From Streptosporangiaceae bacterium (GTDB lineage: Bacteria > Actinomycetota > Actinomycetes > Streptosporangiales > Streptosporangiaceae), in NCBI GenBank assembly GCA_025934375.1, contig JAICYD010000024.1, positions 1-62,929 of the forward strand: a DNA stretch of 62,929 nt. The letters are read 5' to 3'. The translations under genes were made by a program, and so were the position numbers. Shown in pieces: positions 52,304 through 60,912 of this stretch (its first letter is position 1; every line of letters starts with the position of its first letter). Below the pieces are notes generated by a model, which was not told where the DNA came from, searched no databases, and saw only the letters and a list, made by a program, of their open reading frames with translations.

Positions 52304-53530
52304 CTACACTAGCCTGACCAGGGACGCCGGGGACATCGCCGCCCTCATCCTGAACCTGCACGCCACAAACGCCTGGCCGTAGGTTAACGGGGCGGTCCGC
52401 GCCCAGCGGCGGCGGGCCTCGGCGAGGCCGTCGTCGGTGAGCGACCCGTGCAGGCGCACCCGGGCCACCCCGCCGTCGGGGAACACCTCCAGCCACACGG
52501 AGGTGACCGGCTGGTCGCGTTCGCCGGCCAGTTCCCCGGCGGCTTCCCCGATAACGGGCAGCCGGAACTTGTGGACCGTGTCGGGGAGCAGCGCGGTCAG
52601 CGGCAGCATCTCGAACCAGGCGCTGTCATCGGCCCCCGCCGCGGTGCGCAGGTCGTAACCCCGCAGCCGCACCGCGCCGGGCGCGTTGCCGATGTACCCC
52701 GAGGTGTCGATCTCAGCCACGGACACCACGGCCCGTTGAGTCAGGGAGATCTTGAGCCACTCATTGCCGCCCGCGCGCCGCCGGCGAGTCTCCCAGCCCT
52801 CGCCCATCACGCGCGACAGGCCCGGCGAGATGGCGTTGCGCGGCACGGAGTAGAACTGGTCGCTGCACGACAGCACGTCCCCGCCGTTCTCCAGCGCCGC
52901 CAGGTCAAAGGTCATCCCGGCCAGCAGCGAAGGGTCGGGCACGACCTGGCCGTGGACGCGCAGCCGGGCGACGCCGCCATCGGGGTAGATCCGCAGCCGC
53001 ACGTGCGAGTACCGCCTGCTGCGCGGCACCTCGAAGACGTGCGGCGCGTCGCCTGTGAGCGGGCTGCGCGGCACGATCTCGCGCCACGAGGCGCCCGCCA
53101 GCGCCGCCGCGTCCGGGTAGCCGGCGACGAAGCACGCCTCGACGGAACACGACTGCGGGAAGTTCCCGCGGAAGAACGCCGTGTCCACGACGACCGCGTG
53201 CACCACCCCCGGCGCCCCGAGCCGCACGATGACCCAGTCGTTCGCGCCCGGGCCGGGCAGCGAGCCGCCGGCGTCCCGGCGGCGGCGGGTCTCCCAGCCG
53301 TCGTACACCTGGCCCTTGTGGCCGAACGTGTGCGGCTGGTGAGTGGCCGGGCCCGGCTTGATCAGGTTCTCCTTCTCGGCGAAGAACTCATCCGAGGCCG
53401 CGATCACCGAGCCGCGCAACGACCGCGACGCCAGGTCCGGCAGGCGCAGTGATTCCCCGGGGGGGTGAACGGAGCATCCCCCCGTACCCCTGGGATGCGA
53501 ATCCAGGTCCCCGGGGTGCTCAGGGCCCAT
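52304..53530 (-). CDS. alc: Allantoicase
   Basis: A 408-residue enzyme that splits allantoate into ureidoglycolate and urea. Two tandem allantoicase repeats are visible: the first around residues 40-200 (LRGSVIAASDEFFAEKENLI and GWETRRRRDAGG), the second around 215-365 (LSCSDQFYSVPRNAISP and GWETRRRRAGGNEW). Both end with a RLRIYPDGGVARLRVHG-like strand. ATG 53530 overlaps the allantoinase end by 11 bp. The first 28 residues are atypical for the family, so the true start may be internal. The C-terminal 30 residues are also extra. Confidence 0.92.
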   Translation of the reverse strand: MGPEHPGDLDSHPRGTGGCSVHPPGESLRLPDLASRSLRGSVIAASDEFFAEKENLIKPGPATHQPHTFGHKGQVYDGWETRRRRDAGGSLPGPGANDWVIVRLGAPGVVHAVVVDTAFFRGNFPQSCSVEACFVAGYPDAAALAGASWREIVPRSPLTGDAPHVFEVPRSRRYSHVRLRIYPDGGVARLRVHGQVVPDPSLLAGMTFDLAALENGGDVLSCSDQFYSVPRNAISPGLSRVMGEGWETRRRRAGGNEWLKISLTQRAVVSVAEIDTSGYIGNAPGAVRLRGYDLRTAAGADDSAWFEMLPLTALLPDTVHKFRLPVIGEAAGELAGERDQPVTSVWLEVFPDGGVARVRLHGSLTDDGLAEARRRWARTAPLTYGQAFVACRFRMRAAMSPASLVRLV

Positions 53531-54881
53531 CGCCGTCGCCCCCGCGCCTGAGGAGCTCCCCGCGCCGGGGCCCGGCCGGGGTCACCTCGGTTCCCCGTAG
53601 CCAGGTGCGCCGCACCACGCCGGTCAGCGTCCGCCCGTCGTAGGGCGTGACCGGGTGCTTGTGCAGCAGGTCAGCCGCGCGCACCGCGAAGGTGGCGTCC
53701 GGGTCGAACGCGACGAGGTCCGCGTCTCGCCCGACGGCGATCGCGCCCTTGCGGTCATCCAGGCCCGCCAGCGCGGCCGGGAACGCCGACATCCAGCGCG
53801 CGATGTCGGACAGGGCGCGCCCACGCCGGCGGGCGACGGTCCAGACCGCCGGCAGCGCCACCTGCAGCGAGGCGATGCCGCCCCACGCGGTCCGGAAGTC
53901 ACCCTCGTCGAGCCGCTTGAGCGCCGGGGTGCAGGGGGAGTGGTCGGACACCACCCCGCCGATGACGCCGGCCTCCAGCGCCCGCCACAGCGCCTCCCGG
54001 TTGGGGGCGTACCGCACCGGCGGGCAGCACTTGAACTCGGTGTGCCCGGCGGGCACCTCCTCGGCCGCGAAGTACAGGTAGTGCGGGCACGTCTCCGCGG
54101 AAACCTCGACCCCGGCCGCCTGGGCCGCGCCGATCAGCGCCGCGCACTCGCCCGCCGCCAGGTGGACGATGTGCGCGCGGGCGCCGGTCCCGGCCGCGGC
54201 GCCGATGACGGTCTCGATGGCGCGGCGCTCGGCGACCGGCGGGCGGGACGCCACGAACGCGTCATAGGACGGGCCGGCCGGCTGGCCGACCTCGCGCGGG
54301 TCCTCGGCGTGCACGATCATCGGCGCGCGCGACCGCGCGAGCTCCTTCATCGCCGCGCGCAGCCCGTCGCGGTCCAGCGGCGGGAACTCGGGGATGCCAG
54401 AGTCGATGAGGAAGCACTTGAACCCGACGACGCCCGCGGCCAGCAGCGGCGCGATCTGGTCGGCGTTGCCGGGCACGGCGCCGCCCCAGAACGCCACGTC
54501 CACCGCGCACTGCCCGCGGGCCGCCGCGATCTTGGCCTCCAGCGCCGCGACCGAGGTCGTCACCGGCACGCAGTTCAGCGGCATGTCGCAGATCGTGGTG
54601 ATCCCCCCGGCCAGCGCCGCCGCCGTCGCCGACGCGAACCCCTCCCACTCGGTGCGCCCCGGCTCATTCACGTGCACGTGGGAGTCGACGAGCCCGGGCA
54701 GCAGCGCGAGATCGCCGAGGTCAACGTCGGCGGCCGCGCTCACCCGGGCGTCATGGGCCAGGACCTCCTCGATGACGCCGTCGGCGACGAGCACGGCCGC
54801 CGGCCCGTCGCCACCGGGCAGCGCGACGCGGGCCGAGCGGATGACGAGGGTCCCCGGGCCGTCGTCGCGCCCGCCGCTCAC
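53520..54881 (-). CDS. allB: Allantoinase
   Basis: A 453-residue binuclear zinc amidohydrolase that opens the allantoin ring to give allantoate. Start GTG 54881 overlaps the upstream stop (GTGA). Metal ligands are visible in DSHVHVNEPGRTEWEGF near residue 66, the carbamylated-Lys segment VGFKCF near 155, MIVHAED near 190, AHIVHLAAGE near 245 and VVSDHSPC near 318. The C-terminal KGAIAVGRDADLVAFDPD strand closes the metal-independent beta domain. It is flanked by hyi and alc in one operon. Confidence 0.94.
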   Translation of the reverse strand: MSGGRDDGPGTLVIRSARVALPGGDGPAAVLVADGVIEEVLAHDARVSAAADVDLGDLALLPGLVDSHVHVNEPGRTEWEGFASATAAALAGGITTICDMPLNCVPVTTSVAALEAKIAAARGQCAVDVAFWGGAVPGNADQIAPLLAAGVVGFKCFLIDSGIPEFPPLDRDGLRAAMKELARSRAPMIVHAEDPREVGQPAGPSYDAFVASRPPVAERRAIETVIGAAAGTGARAHIVHLAAGECAALIGAAQAAGVEVSAETCPHYLYFAAEEVPAGHTEFKCCPPVRYAPNREALWRALEAGVIGGVVSDHSPCTPALKRLDEGDFRTAWGGIASLQVALPAVWTVARRRGRALSDIARWMSAFPAALAGLDDRKGAIAVGRDADLVAFDPDATFAVRAADLLHKHPVTPYDGRTLTGVVRRTWLRGTEVTPAGPRRGELLRRGGDGDGP

Positions 54882-55726
54882 AGCCGCGTCCCGGAAAGCC
54901 AGGCCAGGCTCGCGGCGCTGTCGGCGGGGTCGCCGGGCAGGTACTCAAGGCCGACGTAGCCGGCGTACCCTTGCGCGGCGAGCTGCGCGAACAGCGGCTC
55001 GAAGTCCACCGACCCCGTGCCCGGCGCCCCCCGCCCAGGAGCGTCGGCGAGCTGCACGTGGCTGATCCGGTCGCCGTGGCGCGCGAGCGTGCCGCGCGGG
55101 TCCTCGCCCATCATCGCAAGATGGTACAGGTCAGCGAGTAGCGCGAGGTTGGCGACAGGCACGCCTGGCTGCGCCTTCTCGCACCTGTCGATGAGCGCCA
55201 GTGCCTTGGCGGGCGTGTCGATGGGGTAGCCCGGCAGGTCCACGGAGTTGATCGGCTCGATGAGGACGCATCCGCCGCCCCTGGCGGCCGCCTGGCACGC
55301 GAGCAGGAGGTTCTCGATGGCCACCTCGTCTTGCCGCGCGGTCAGTCCCGCGTCGGCGGGGTCAAGCCGGTTGCCGTAGGGCGCGTTGAGCCGGGTGCAG
55401 CCCAGGCGGGCGGCGAGCCCGGCGCAGGCCTCGATGTTGGCGCGGAACGCGTCCCTGGCGTGGGGGGCGGAGAGCAGCCCGCGCTCCCCGGCGGTGACGT
55501 CGCCGGTGAGGAAGTTCAGGCTGACCAGCTCGACGCCCGCGTTCTCGATGGCGGCGACGAACACGTCCGCCTCCTTGTCGGTCGGCACCGGCCGCTCGTC
55601 CCACGGCCACCAGAATTCCACGCCGTCGAACCCTGCGGCCTTCGCCGCGGCGGGCCGCTCCAGCAACGGCAACTCGGTGAACAAGATCGAGCAGTTCACG
55701 TCGAACCGAACCCCGTAAGTCCGCAC
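54878..55726 (-). CDS. hyi: Hydroxypyruvate isomerase-like TIM barrel
   Basis: A 282-residue xylose-isomerase-like TIM barrel starting at GTG 55726. Hydroxypyruvate isomerase links hydroxypyruvate and tartronate semialdehyde in glyoxylate use. Family marks are RFDVNCSILFTELPLLERPA near residue 7, GFDGVEFWWPW near 32, VLIEPINSVDLPGY near 154 (metal-binding Glu), LLADLYHLAMMGED near 195 and GLEYLPGDP near 262. It is the first gene of the hyi-allB-alc operon. No glyoxylate carboligase gene is in the window. Confidence 0.88.
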   Translation of the reverse strand: MRTYGVRFDVNCSILFTELPLLERPAAAKAAGFDGVEFWWPWDERPVPTDKEADVFVAAIENAGVELVSLNFLTGDVTAGERGLLSAPHARDAFRANIEACAGLAARLGCTRLNAPYGNRLDPADAGLTARQDEVAIENLLLACQAAARGGGCVLIEPINSVDLPGYPIDTPAKALALIDRCEKAQPGVPVANLALLADLYHLAMMGEDPRGTLARHGDRISHVQLADAPGRGAPGTGSVDFEPLFAQLAAQGYAGYVGLEYLPGDPADSAASLAWLSGTRL

Positions 55727-55787
55727 AAGGATCAGTCTGGCACGGCAATCTGGGAATCAGCGGCATTCGCGGGCGGTTGGCGCGGTT

Positions 55788-56429
55788 ATGACGGAGCAGC
55801 CGGCCACAGTGCCCACCCCGGAAGACGTGCAGTTCTGGTTCGATCCGCTATGCCCGTGGGCGTGGATCACCTCCCGCTGGATGCTGGAGGTGCAGCAGGT
55901 CCGGCCGGTCCAGGTTGACTGGCGGATCATGTCGCTGGCCTACCTCAACCTCGTGCAGCACGAGGGCAAGGGGCTGAGCGAAGAGTACGTAGAACGGATG
56001 CAGCGAGCGTGGGGGCCGGTGCGGGTCTGCGCGGCGGCCGCGCTGGACGGCGGCCGGGAGGTGCTCGGCCCGCTGTACACCGCGATCGGCACCCGGCTGC
56101 ACAACCAGGCGCGGCGGGAGGACCCGAACGTCATCCCGGAGGCGCTGGCGGAGGCGGGGCTGCCCGCGTTCCTGGCCGACGCCGCCGAGTCCGCCGAGTT
56201 CGATGACTTCATCAAGAAGTCGCACCACGAGGCGTTCGATGAGGTCGGCCTCGACGTCGGCACGCCGGTGCTCCGCATCCGCGGCAAGGCGCTGTTCGGC
56301 CCGGTCATCACGCCGGCGCCCAAGGGCGAGGCGGCCGGCGAGCTATGGGACGGCCTGGTCCTGGTCAGCAAGGCCGACGGCTTCTTCGAGCTCAAGCGCA
56401 GCCGCGACCGCAAGCCGGCGTTCGACTAG
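55788..56429 (+). CDS. DsbA-family protein, mycothiol-dependent nitroreductase (Rv2466c) type
   Basis: A 213-residue thioredoxin-fold protein starting at ATG 55788. The front, VQFWFDPLCPWAWITSRWML (about 14-33), is the signature of the actinobacterial family named after mycobacterial Rv2466c, which uses mycothiol and reduces nitro compounds. The second active-site residue is Ala (C-P-W-A), so it has only one active-site Cys. A cis-Pro region GTPVLRIRGKALFGP is near residue 155. It is divergent from hyi and cytoplasmic, with no signal peptide. Confidence 0.8.
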   Translation: MTEQPATVPTPEDVQFWFDPLCPWAWITSRWMLEVQQVRPVQVDWRIMSLAYLNLVQHEGKGLSEEYVERMQRAWGPVRVCAAAALDGGREVLGPLYTAIGTRLHNQARREDPNVIPEALAEAGLPAFLADAAESAEFDDFIKKSHHEAFDEVGLDVGTPVLRIRGKALFGPVITPAPKGEAAGELWDGLVLVSKADGFFELKRSRDRKPAFD

Positions 56430-56447
56430 CGGACACCGGCCCTCGGG

Positions 56448-56792
56448 CTACCTCTTCGCCTTCTTGGCGGGCAGCGAGCGGGCGTACTCGACGCCGCGGT
56501 CGACCCATGGCTCGAGGTCGGCGTCGGTGGCGACGCCCGCCTCGTCGACGCGCAGCCAGCCGGGCATCTCCCGGCCCTGCATGACCGCGACGGTGGCGCT
56601 GGTCGCCCCGACGAGGGCGTCGGACTGGGCCGGGTCAACGCGGACCAGGACGCCGCCGTGCCCGCTGGCGGAGATGGCCAGGTTGCCGTGAATCAGGAAC
56701 GCCAGGCCGCCGAACATCTTCTTCTCGGTCAGCTCGGGGTCCGGCCCGATCAGGTCCCGGATCCGCCCGGCGAGTGCCTCGTCATACCCCAT
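56448..56792 (-). CDS. TfoX N-terminal domain-like protein
   Basis: A 114-residue protein starting at ATG 56792, overlapping the Rieske gene by 11 bp. The TfoX_N pattern is clear: ELTEKKMFGGLAFLIHGNLA near residue 20, LVRVDP near 48, GREMPGWLRVDEAG near 72 and a Lys-rich end. In actinobacteria these small proteins are unrelated in role to competence and their function is unknown. Translational coupling ties it to the Rieske gene. Confidence 0.82.
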   Translation of the reverse strand: MGYDEALAGRIRDLIGPDPELTEKKMFGGLAFLIHGNLAISASGHGGVLVRVDPAQSDALVGATSATVAVMQGREMPGWLRVDEAGVATDADLEPWVDRGVEYARSLPAKKAKR

Positions 56793-57717
56793 GACGCTGA
56801 TCGTAGACGGCGCGCGCCATCACGCGGCGCCACGCCACGCTGAGGCGGTCCGCTGGCGCGCCCGCCTCGGCGCCGCGGTCCTCCAGCGGGATCACCGCGC
56901 GGGCGCCGCGCTCCAGGGTGGCCAGGTCGGCCAGCAGGGACTGGTCGGCCGCGCTGAGGAACCGCGCCAGCCGGGTCGCGTCCCCGGCCGGCCCGGCCCG
57001 GGTGACGAGCGTGAACACGCGGGTTGACCCCCAGTCCTCGGGCTGGCAGGCCAGCAGGATGGCGATCCGCGCGCGCGGCAGCTCCAGCCGCGCGTGGACG
57101 GTGGCGTGCGGCCCGGTGGTCTTGATGACCCGGGGCGCGTAGTCCTCCCCGCCGTCGCGGGACGGCATGGTGAAGGCGGCGTCCAGGAAGCCCGCGACGA
57201 CCTGCCCGGCGCTGGCCTGGGTGCGGACGGCCCGCGCGCGGGCCTCGTCGATCGCGTCGCCGGCCCACTCGGGGAACTCCGGCAGCGGCGCCAGCGGCTC
57301 GCGCCCGGCCAGCCAGATCAGGCCGTACTTTTCGGTGACCCCGTAGGCGGGGCGCAGCACCGCGCGCTTGCCGAACCTGCCCCGCGCGCCGCGGCCGGGG
57401 ATCAGGTCGCAGCGGCCCGCCGCGTCGAATCGCCAGCCGTGGTAGGCGCACGACAGGCGGGGTGTCCCGTCGGCGGCGCGGGTGACGGCGCCGTCGCTCA
57501 ACGGTGACCGCTGGTGCGGGCAGCGGTCCTCGAACGCCGTGAGCCTCCCGTCCATCCGGGTGAGCACCCAGGCATCCCCGGCCACCAGGACCTGCACGGG
57601 GACGTTGTCCAGTACCTCCTCGGCGCGGGCGACCGGCACCCAGGAACGCTTCCACACCGGCGTCGTGTTCGCCAGCGGGCCCGGCCTCGGCGGTGGCGGA
57701 GTCCCACGTGAACGCAC
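56782..57717 (-). CDS. Rieske [2Fe-2S] oxygenase-like protein lacking the usual iron-site His residues
   Basis: A 311-residue protein starting at GTG 57717. The Rieske centre is intact: CPHQRSPLSDG near residue 67 and CAYHGWRFD near 90 supply the two Cys and two His ligands. The size and order match ring-hydroxylating or demethylating oxygenase alpha subunits. Where the mononuclear iron motif D-x2-H-x4-H is expected, the sequence reads FLDAAFTMPSRDGG, with Phe and Arg in place of the two His. It may therefore carry electrons or bind a substrate without the usual oxygenation, or use other ligands. Confidence 0.8.
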   Translation of the reverse strand: MRSRGTPPPPRPGPLANTTPVWKRSWVPVARAEEVLDNVPVQVLVAGDAWVLTRMDGRLTAFEDRCPHQRSPLSDGAVTRAADGTPRLSCAYHGWRFDAAGRCDLIPGRGARGRFGKRAVLRPAYGVTEKYGLIWLAGREPLAPLPEFPEWAGDAIDEARARAVRTQASAGQVVAGFLDAAFTMPSRDGGEDYAPRVIKTTGPHATVHARLELPRARIAILLACQPEDWGSTRVFTLVTRAGPAGDATRLARFLSAADQSLLADLATLERGARAVIPLEDRGAEAGAPADRLSVAWRRVMARAVYDQRHGV

Positions 57718-57791
57718 CCTGACGATGCTAAATGGTCTTCACCAGTCCGGCGTGGGCAGTATCAGGCTCGGCGGGCGGCGTTCCAGTACTT

Positions 57792-60011
57792 ATGAGCATG
57801 TGGGCGGTGCCCGGGTTCGCTGAGGAGCGGGAGCTGGGGGCGGGGGCGTCGGGCCGGGTGGTCGCCGCGGTCCACCTGGCCAGCGGGACGCGGGTGGCGA
57901 TCAAGTACCTGTCGCCGCGGCTGGTGGCCGCGCCCGGCTTCCTGGAGGCATTCCGGGCCGAGGCCGCGCTGCTGCGGACGCTGAGCGTCCCGCAGGTGGT
58001 GCGGATCTTCGAGTACGCGGAGGCGCCGGGCCAGGGAGCCGCGATCGTCATGGAACGGGTCAGCGGGGTCTCGTTGCATGACATGATCACCCGGCAGGGC
58101 CCGGCCAGCGCGGAGGCGGCCTTGCTGGTGCTGAAGGGGTCGCTGCAGGGCCTGGCGGCCGCGCACGCGGCGGGGATCGTGCACCGTGACTATAAGCCGG
58201 AGAACGTCCTGGTCGACGGTTCCGGGCAGAGCAAGCTGACCGACTTCGGCATCGCGGCCCGGGCCGGGCAGGCGGCGTCCGGCGGTACCCCGCTGTACAT
58301 GGCGCCGGAGCAGTGGGCGGGCGGGCCGGCGTCGCCGGCCGGCGACATCTACGCGGCGACGGCGGTGTTCTTCGAGTGCCTGACCGGCCGCGCGCCGTTC
58401 ACCGGGCCGCTGGCCCGGCTAGCGGTCCAGCATGAAAGCGCCCCGGTCCCCGTGGAGCGGGTTGATGAGCGGCTGCGGCCGCTGGTCGCGCGGGGGATGG
58501 CGAAGGACCCGGCGGCCCGGCCGACGGACGCGGCGCAGTTCCTGGCGGAACTGGAGGCGACGGCGGCGGCCTACGGCGCGGGCTGGGAGACGGCGGGGCG
58601 GGCCCAGCTGGCGGCGGCCGCGCTGGGGCTGGCGGCGTACTCGGCGGCCGGGGCCGCGGCGGGGGCGGGCTCGGGCACCTCCACCACGGTCACCTGGCTG
58701 AGCAAGGCCAAGGGCGCGGTCGCCGCGCACGCGTTCATTTACACCGGCATCGCCGCGGCGGTGATCGGCATCGTCGCTGGCAGCGTGGTCGGCATCTCAC
58801 GAGCGACCGAGCACGCCCCGCTGGCTGTGCCCGCCACTCCCGGGCCCGCCACTGCCGGGCCCGCCAGTCCCGCGGCGTCCGGCGCCCGCCCGACCGCCAC
58901 GGCCACGCTGTCCAGTGCCGCGTGCGGCTCGTCCGGCCTTCCGGCGCTCGCGTACCTGACCGGCACCCAGCTAAGCGCGGCCCGGTCGGTGGTCGTCCGG
59001 TGCGGGACCGGCACGCCCCGCACCCTGGCGTCGTTCCAGCTCACGTACTACCTCCCGGCCCTGGCCTGGTCGGCTGACGGGGCCCAGCTGGGCTGGACGA
59101 GCGGCTCGGCGGTGTACGTCGCCACCGCGAGGCCGGGGTCATGGACGCTGCGGTCCTGGCCCTGCCAGGAGTGCGCCAGGCTGGCGTTCCAGGGCAGCCA
59201 CGCGGTGAGCGTCAGCCAGCAGGGCTTCAGCGATACCGTAGCCACCCAGCCTGAGCTGCTGGTCTTCCCCGCGTCGGGGAACGGCCAGCCAGTGACGCTA
59301 CCAGTGACCGGGATCGCCGCGCACGTCAGCACGGTCTTCTCCGTGCTCGCCGCCATCTCCCCGGCCGACGTGATCGTCACCTACGGCACCCACTACGGTG
59401 CGCATGGCACCGGGACGGAGCTGCTCTACCGCGTCAACCCGGCCGGGCAGGCGACCAAGTACGGAACCAGGGTCCTGGACCAGGGGACCGGGCCTGGCGA
59501 TATCTACGGGCAATCCCTCGGCGACTTCGCCGTCAACGCGCCGGGGAGCACGTTCGAGTTCGACGAGTCGCGGTCAGGCGGCGCCGCGTGCACCAGCACC
59601 GTCGCCCAGGTGCTCCAGGCGGCGACGGGCACGGTCGCCACCCCGGCCATGCCCCCGGGCGGCGGCGGCCTGGGCTGGGAAGTCCAGGGCATGTGGTTTG
59701 ACCAGGCGGGGACGCCGTACGTGTCCCTGCTCCCCAGCACGCACGGCTGCGTGGCCCCGCTGCCGGGCGTGGGCACTATCGTCCCCGCCCATGCCGCCCC
59801 GATCGTGTGCAAGCTGTCCGGCGGCACCTGGGTGCGAGCTGGCGCCGGTGTCTTCCAGGCCGCCTACGGCCCCGGCCAGTGGCTAGCCGAGATAGCCGGC
59901 ACCACCGACAAGAACGGGGGCGCGCCGACCGCCCTGACCATCTCCGGCGGTGCCGCCCCCGCGTCGGTCACGGTACCGAGCGTTACCGCCTTCGCCTGGG
60001 CGCCCCGGTAG
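57792..60011 (+). CDS. Ser/Thr protein kinase with extracytoplasmic sensor domain
   Basis: A 739-residue receptor-type kinase. ATG 57792 is used; ATG 57732 and 57798 are alternatives with no better ribosome site. The kinase domain (about 8-260) has a Gly-rich loop ELGAGASGRVVAA, ATP Lys in VAIKYL, the catalytic HRDYKPENVLVD near 130, DFG in LTDFGIAAR and the APE segment GTPLYMAPEQW. A membrane helix (AFIYTGIAAAVIGIVAGSVV) spans about 314-335. The outer part is about 390 residues, rich in Gly, Ser and Thr, with scattered Cys residues and repeated strand patterns resembling a beta-propeller. Its phosphothreonine products could be read by the FHA proteins of the genome, though no link to the ones here is shown. 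Confidence 0.85.
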   Translation: MSMWAVPGFAEERELGAGASGRVVAAVHLASGTRVAIKYLSPRLVAAPGFLEAFRAEAALLRTLSVPQVVRIFEYAEAPGQGAAIVMERVSGVSLHDMITRQGPASAEAALLVLKGSLQGLAAAHAAGIVHRDYKPENVLVDGSGQSKLTDFGIAARAGQAASGGTPLYMAPEQWAGGPASPAGDIYAATAVFFECLTGRAPFTGPLARLAVQHESAPVPVERVDERLRPLVARGMAKDPAARPTDAAQFLAELEATAAAYGAGWETAGRAQLAAAALGLAAYSAAGAAAGAGSGTSTTVTWLSKAKGAVAAHAFIYTGIAAAVIGIVAGSVVGISRATEHAPLAVPATPGPATAGPASPAASGARPTATATLSSAACGSSGLPALAYLTGTQLSAARSVVVRCGTGTPRTLASFQLTYYLPALAWSADGAQLGWTSGSAVYVATARPGSWTLRSWPCQECARLAFQGSHAVSVSQQGFSDTVATQPELLVFPASGNGQPVTLPVTGIAAHVSTVFSVLAAISPADVIVTYGTHYGAHGTGTELLYRVNPAGQATKYGTRVLDQGTGPGDIYGQSLGDFAVNAPGSTFEFDESRSGGAACTSTVAQVLQAATGTVATPAMPPGGGGLGWEVQGMWFDQAGTPYVSLLPSTHGCVAPLPGVGTIVPAHAAPIVCKLSGGTWVRAGAGVFQAAYGPGQWLAEIAGTTDKNGGAPTALTISGGAAPASVTVPSVTAFAWAPR

Positions 60012-60017
60012 CCCGGC

Positions 60018-60902
60018 TCACCGGGCGGCGATGTGGTCGCGCCAGGAGTGGCGAGGCTGGTAGCCCAGCAGCTGGCGGGCGCGGTCGATCGCCAGCAGGG
60101 TGGCGATCTCGCCGGGCTCGCGGGTGACCGGGACGCCGGGGAAGACCTCCGCGAGCAGCTCGCGGGAGGGGCGGTTCATGACCGTGTCGGCCGCGGCGAT
60201 GATGACGTTGTTGCTGCCGGCGAGGTCGGCCTCCAGGCCAAGGCGGCACGCGGCGGCGACATCGCGGACGTCGACGTAGCCCCACAGGTTCCACTTGCGC
60301 AGGTGGGGGTCGGCCCAGAACGACGGGAACCGCTCGTACTCGGCGGGCTCCATGATGTTGGAGATGCGCAGCCCCGTGAACGGGATGCCCGACCAGCGGG
60401 CGACCTGCTCGGCGAGCCCCTCGCTGGCGACCTTCGACAGTGCGTAGCTCGTGGCCGGGAACGGGAAATGGCCCTCATCGACGGGCGCGTAGCGCAGCTC
60501 GCCGGACGCGCCGGGGAACTGCTCGGGGCCGCCGCCGAACGGCAGGCCGAGCGTCGTCTCGCTGGAGGCCCAGACCACCGTGGCCAGGCCGAGGGCCGCG
60601 GCGGCGTGGAAGACGTTGAAGTTCATCGTGACGTTGTCGATGAACGTGACCGCCGGCGTGGCCAGGCCGGGAGCGGGGATGTTGGCCAGGTGGACCACCG
60701 CGTCGGTGCCGCGCAGCACCTCGGTCGCCTGCCCGTAGTCGGTCAGGTCGGCGCGCAGCAGGCGCGCGCCCCCGCCGCCGGCCGCGATGACGTCGGTGGC
60801 CACCACGTCGTAGCCGTGCTCGGCCAGTTCCCGTACCGCCGCCCGCCCGGCCTTCCCGGCCGCTCCCGTCACGCACACCCGCCTGGGTGCTATCGATGTC
60901 AT
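60018..60902 (-). CDS. NAD-dependent epimerase/dehydratase family protein
   Basis: A 294-residue extended short-chain dehydrogenase starting at ATG 60902. The cofactor loop VTGAAGKAGRAAV near residue 11 and the catalytic YALSK (Tyr-x3-Lys) near 152 are in place, with a Ser in the VVWASSETT strand near 108 completing the triad. It should oxidise, reduce or epimerise a sugar nucleotide or similar substrate with NAD(P). It converges on the kinase gene with a 6-bp gap and lies 10 bp downstream of the amidohydrolase on the same strand, so the two may be co-transcribed. Confidence 0.85.
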   Translation of the reverse strand: MTSIAPRRVCVTGAAGKAGRAAVRELAEHGYDVVATDVIAAGGGGARLLRADLTDYGQATEVLRGTDAVVHLANIPAPGLATPAVTFIDNVTMNFNVFHAAAALGLATVVWASSETTLGLPFGGGPEQFPGASGELRYAPVDEGHFPFPATSYALSKVASEGLAEQVARWSGIPFTGLRISNIMEPAEYERFPSFWADPHLRKWNLWGYVDVRDVAAACRLGLEADLAGSNNVIIAAADTVMNRPSRELLAEVFPGVPVTREPGEIATLLAIDRARQLLGYQPRHSWRDHIAAR

Positions 60903-60912
60903 GCGGCTGAGC

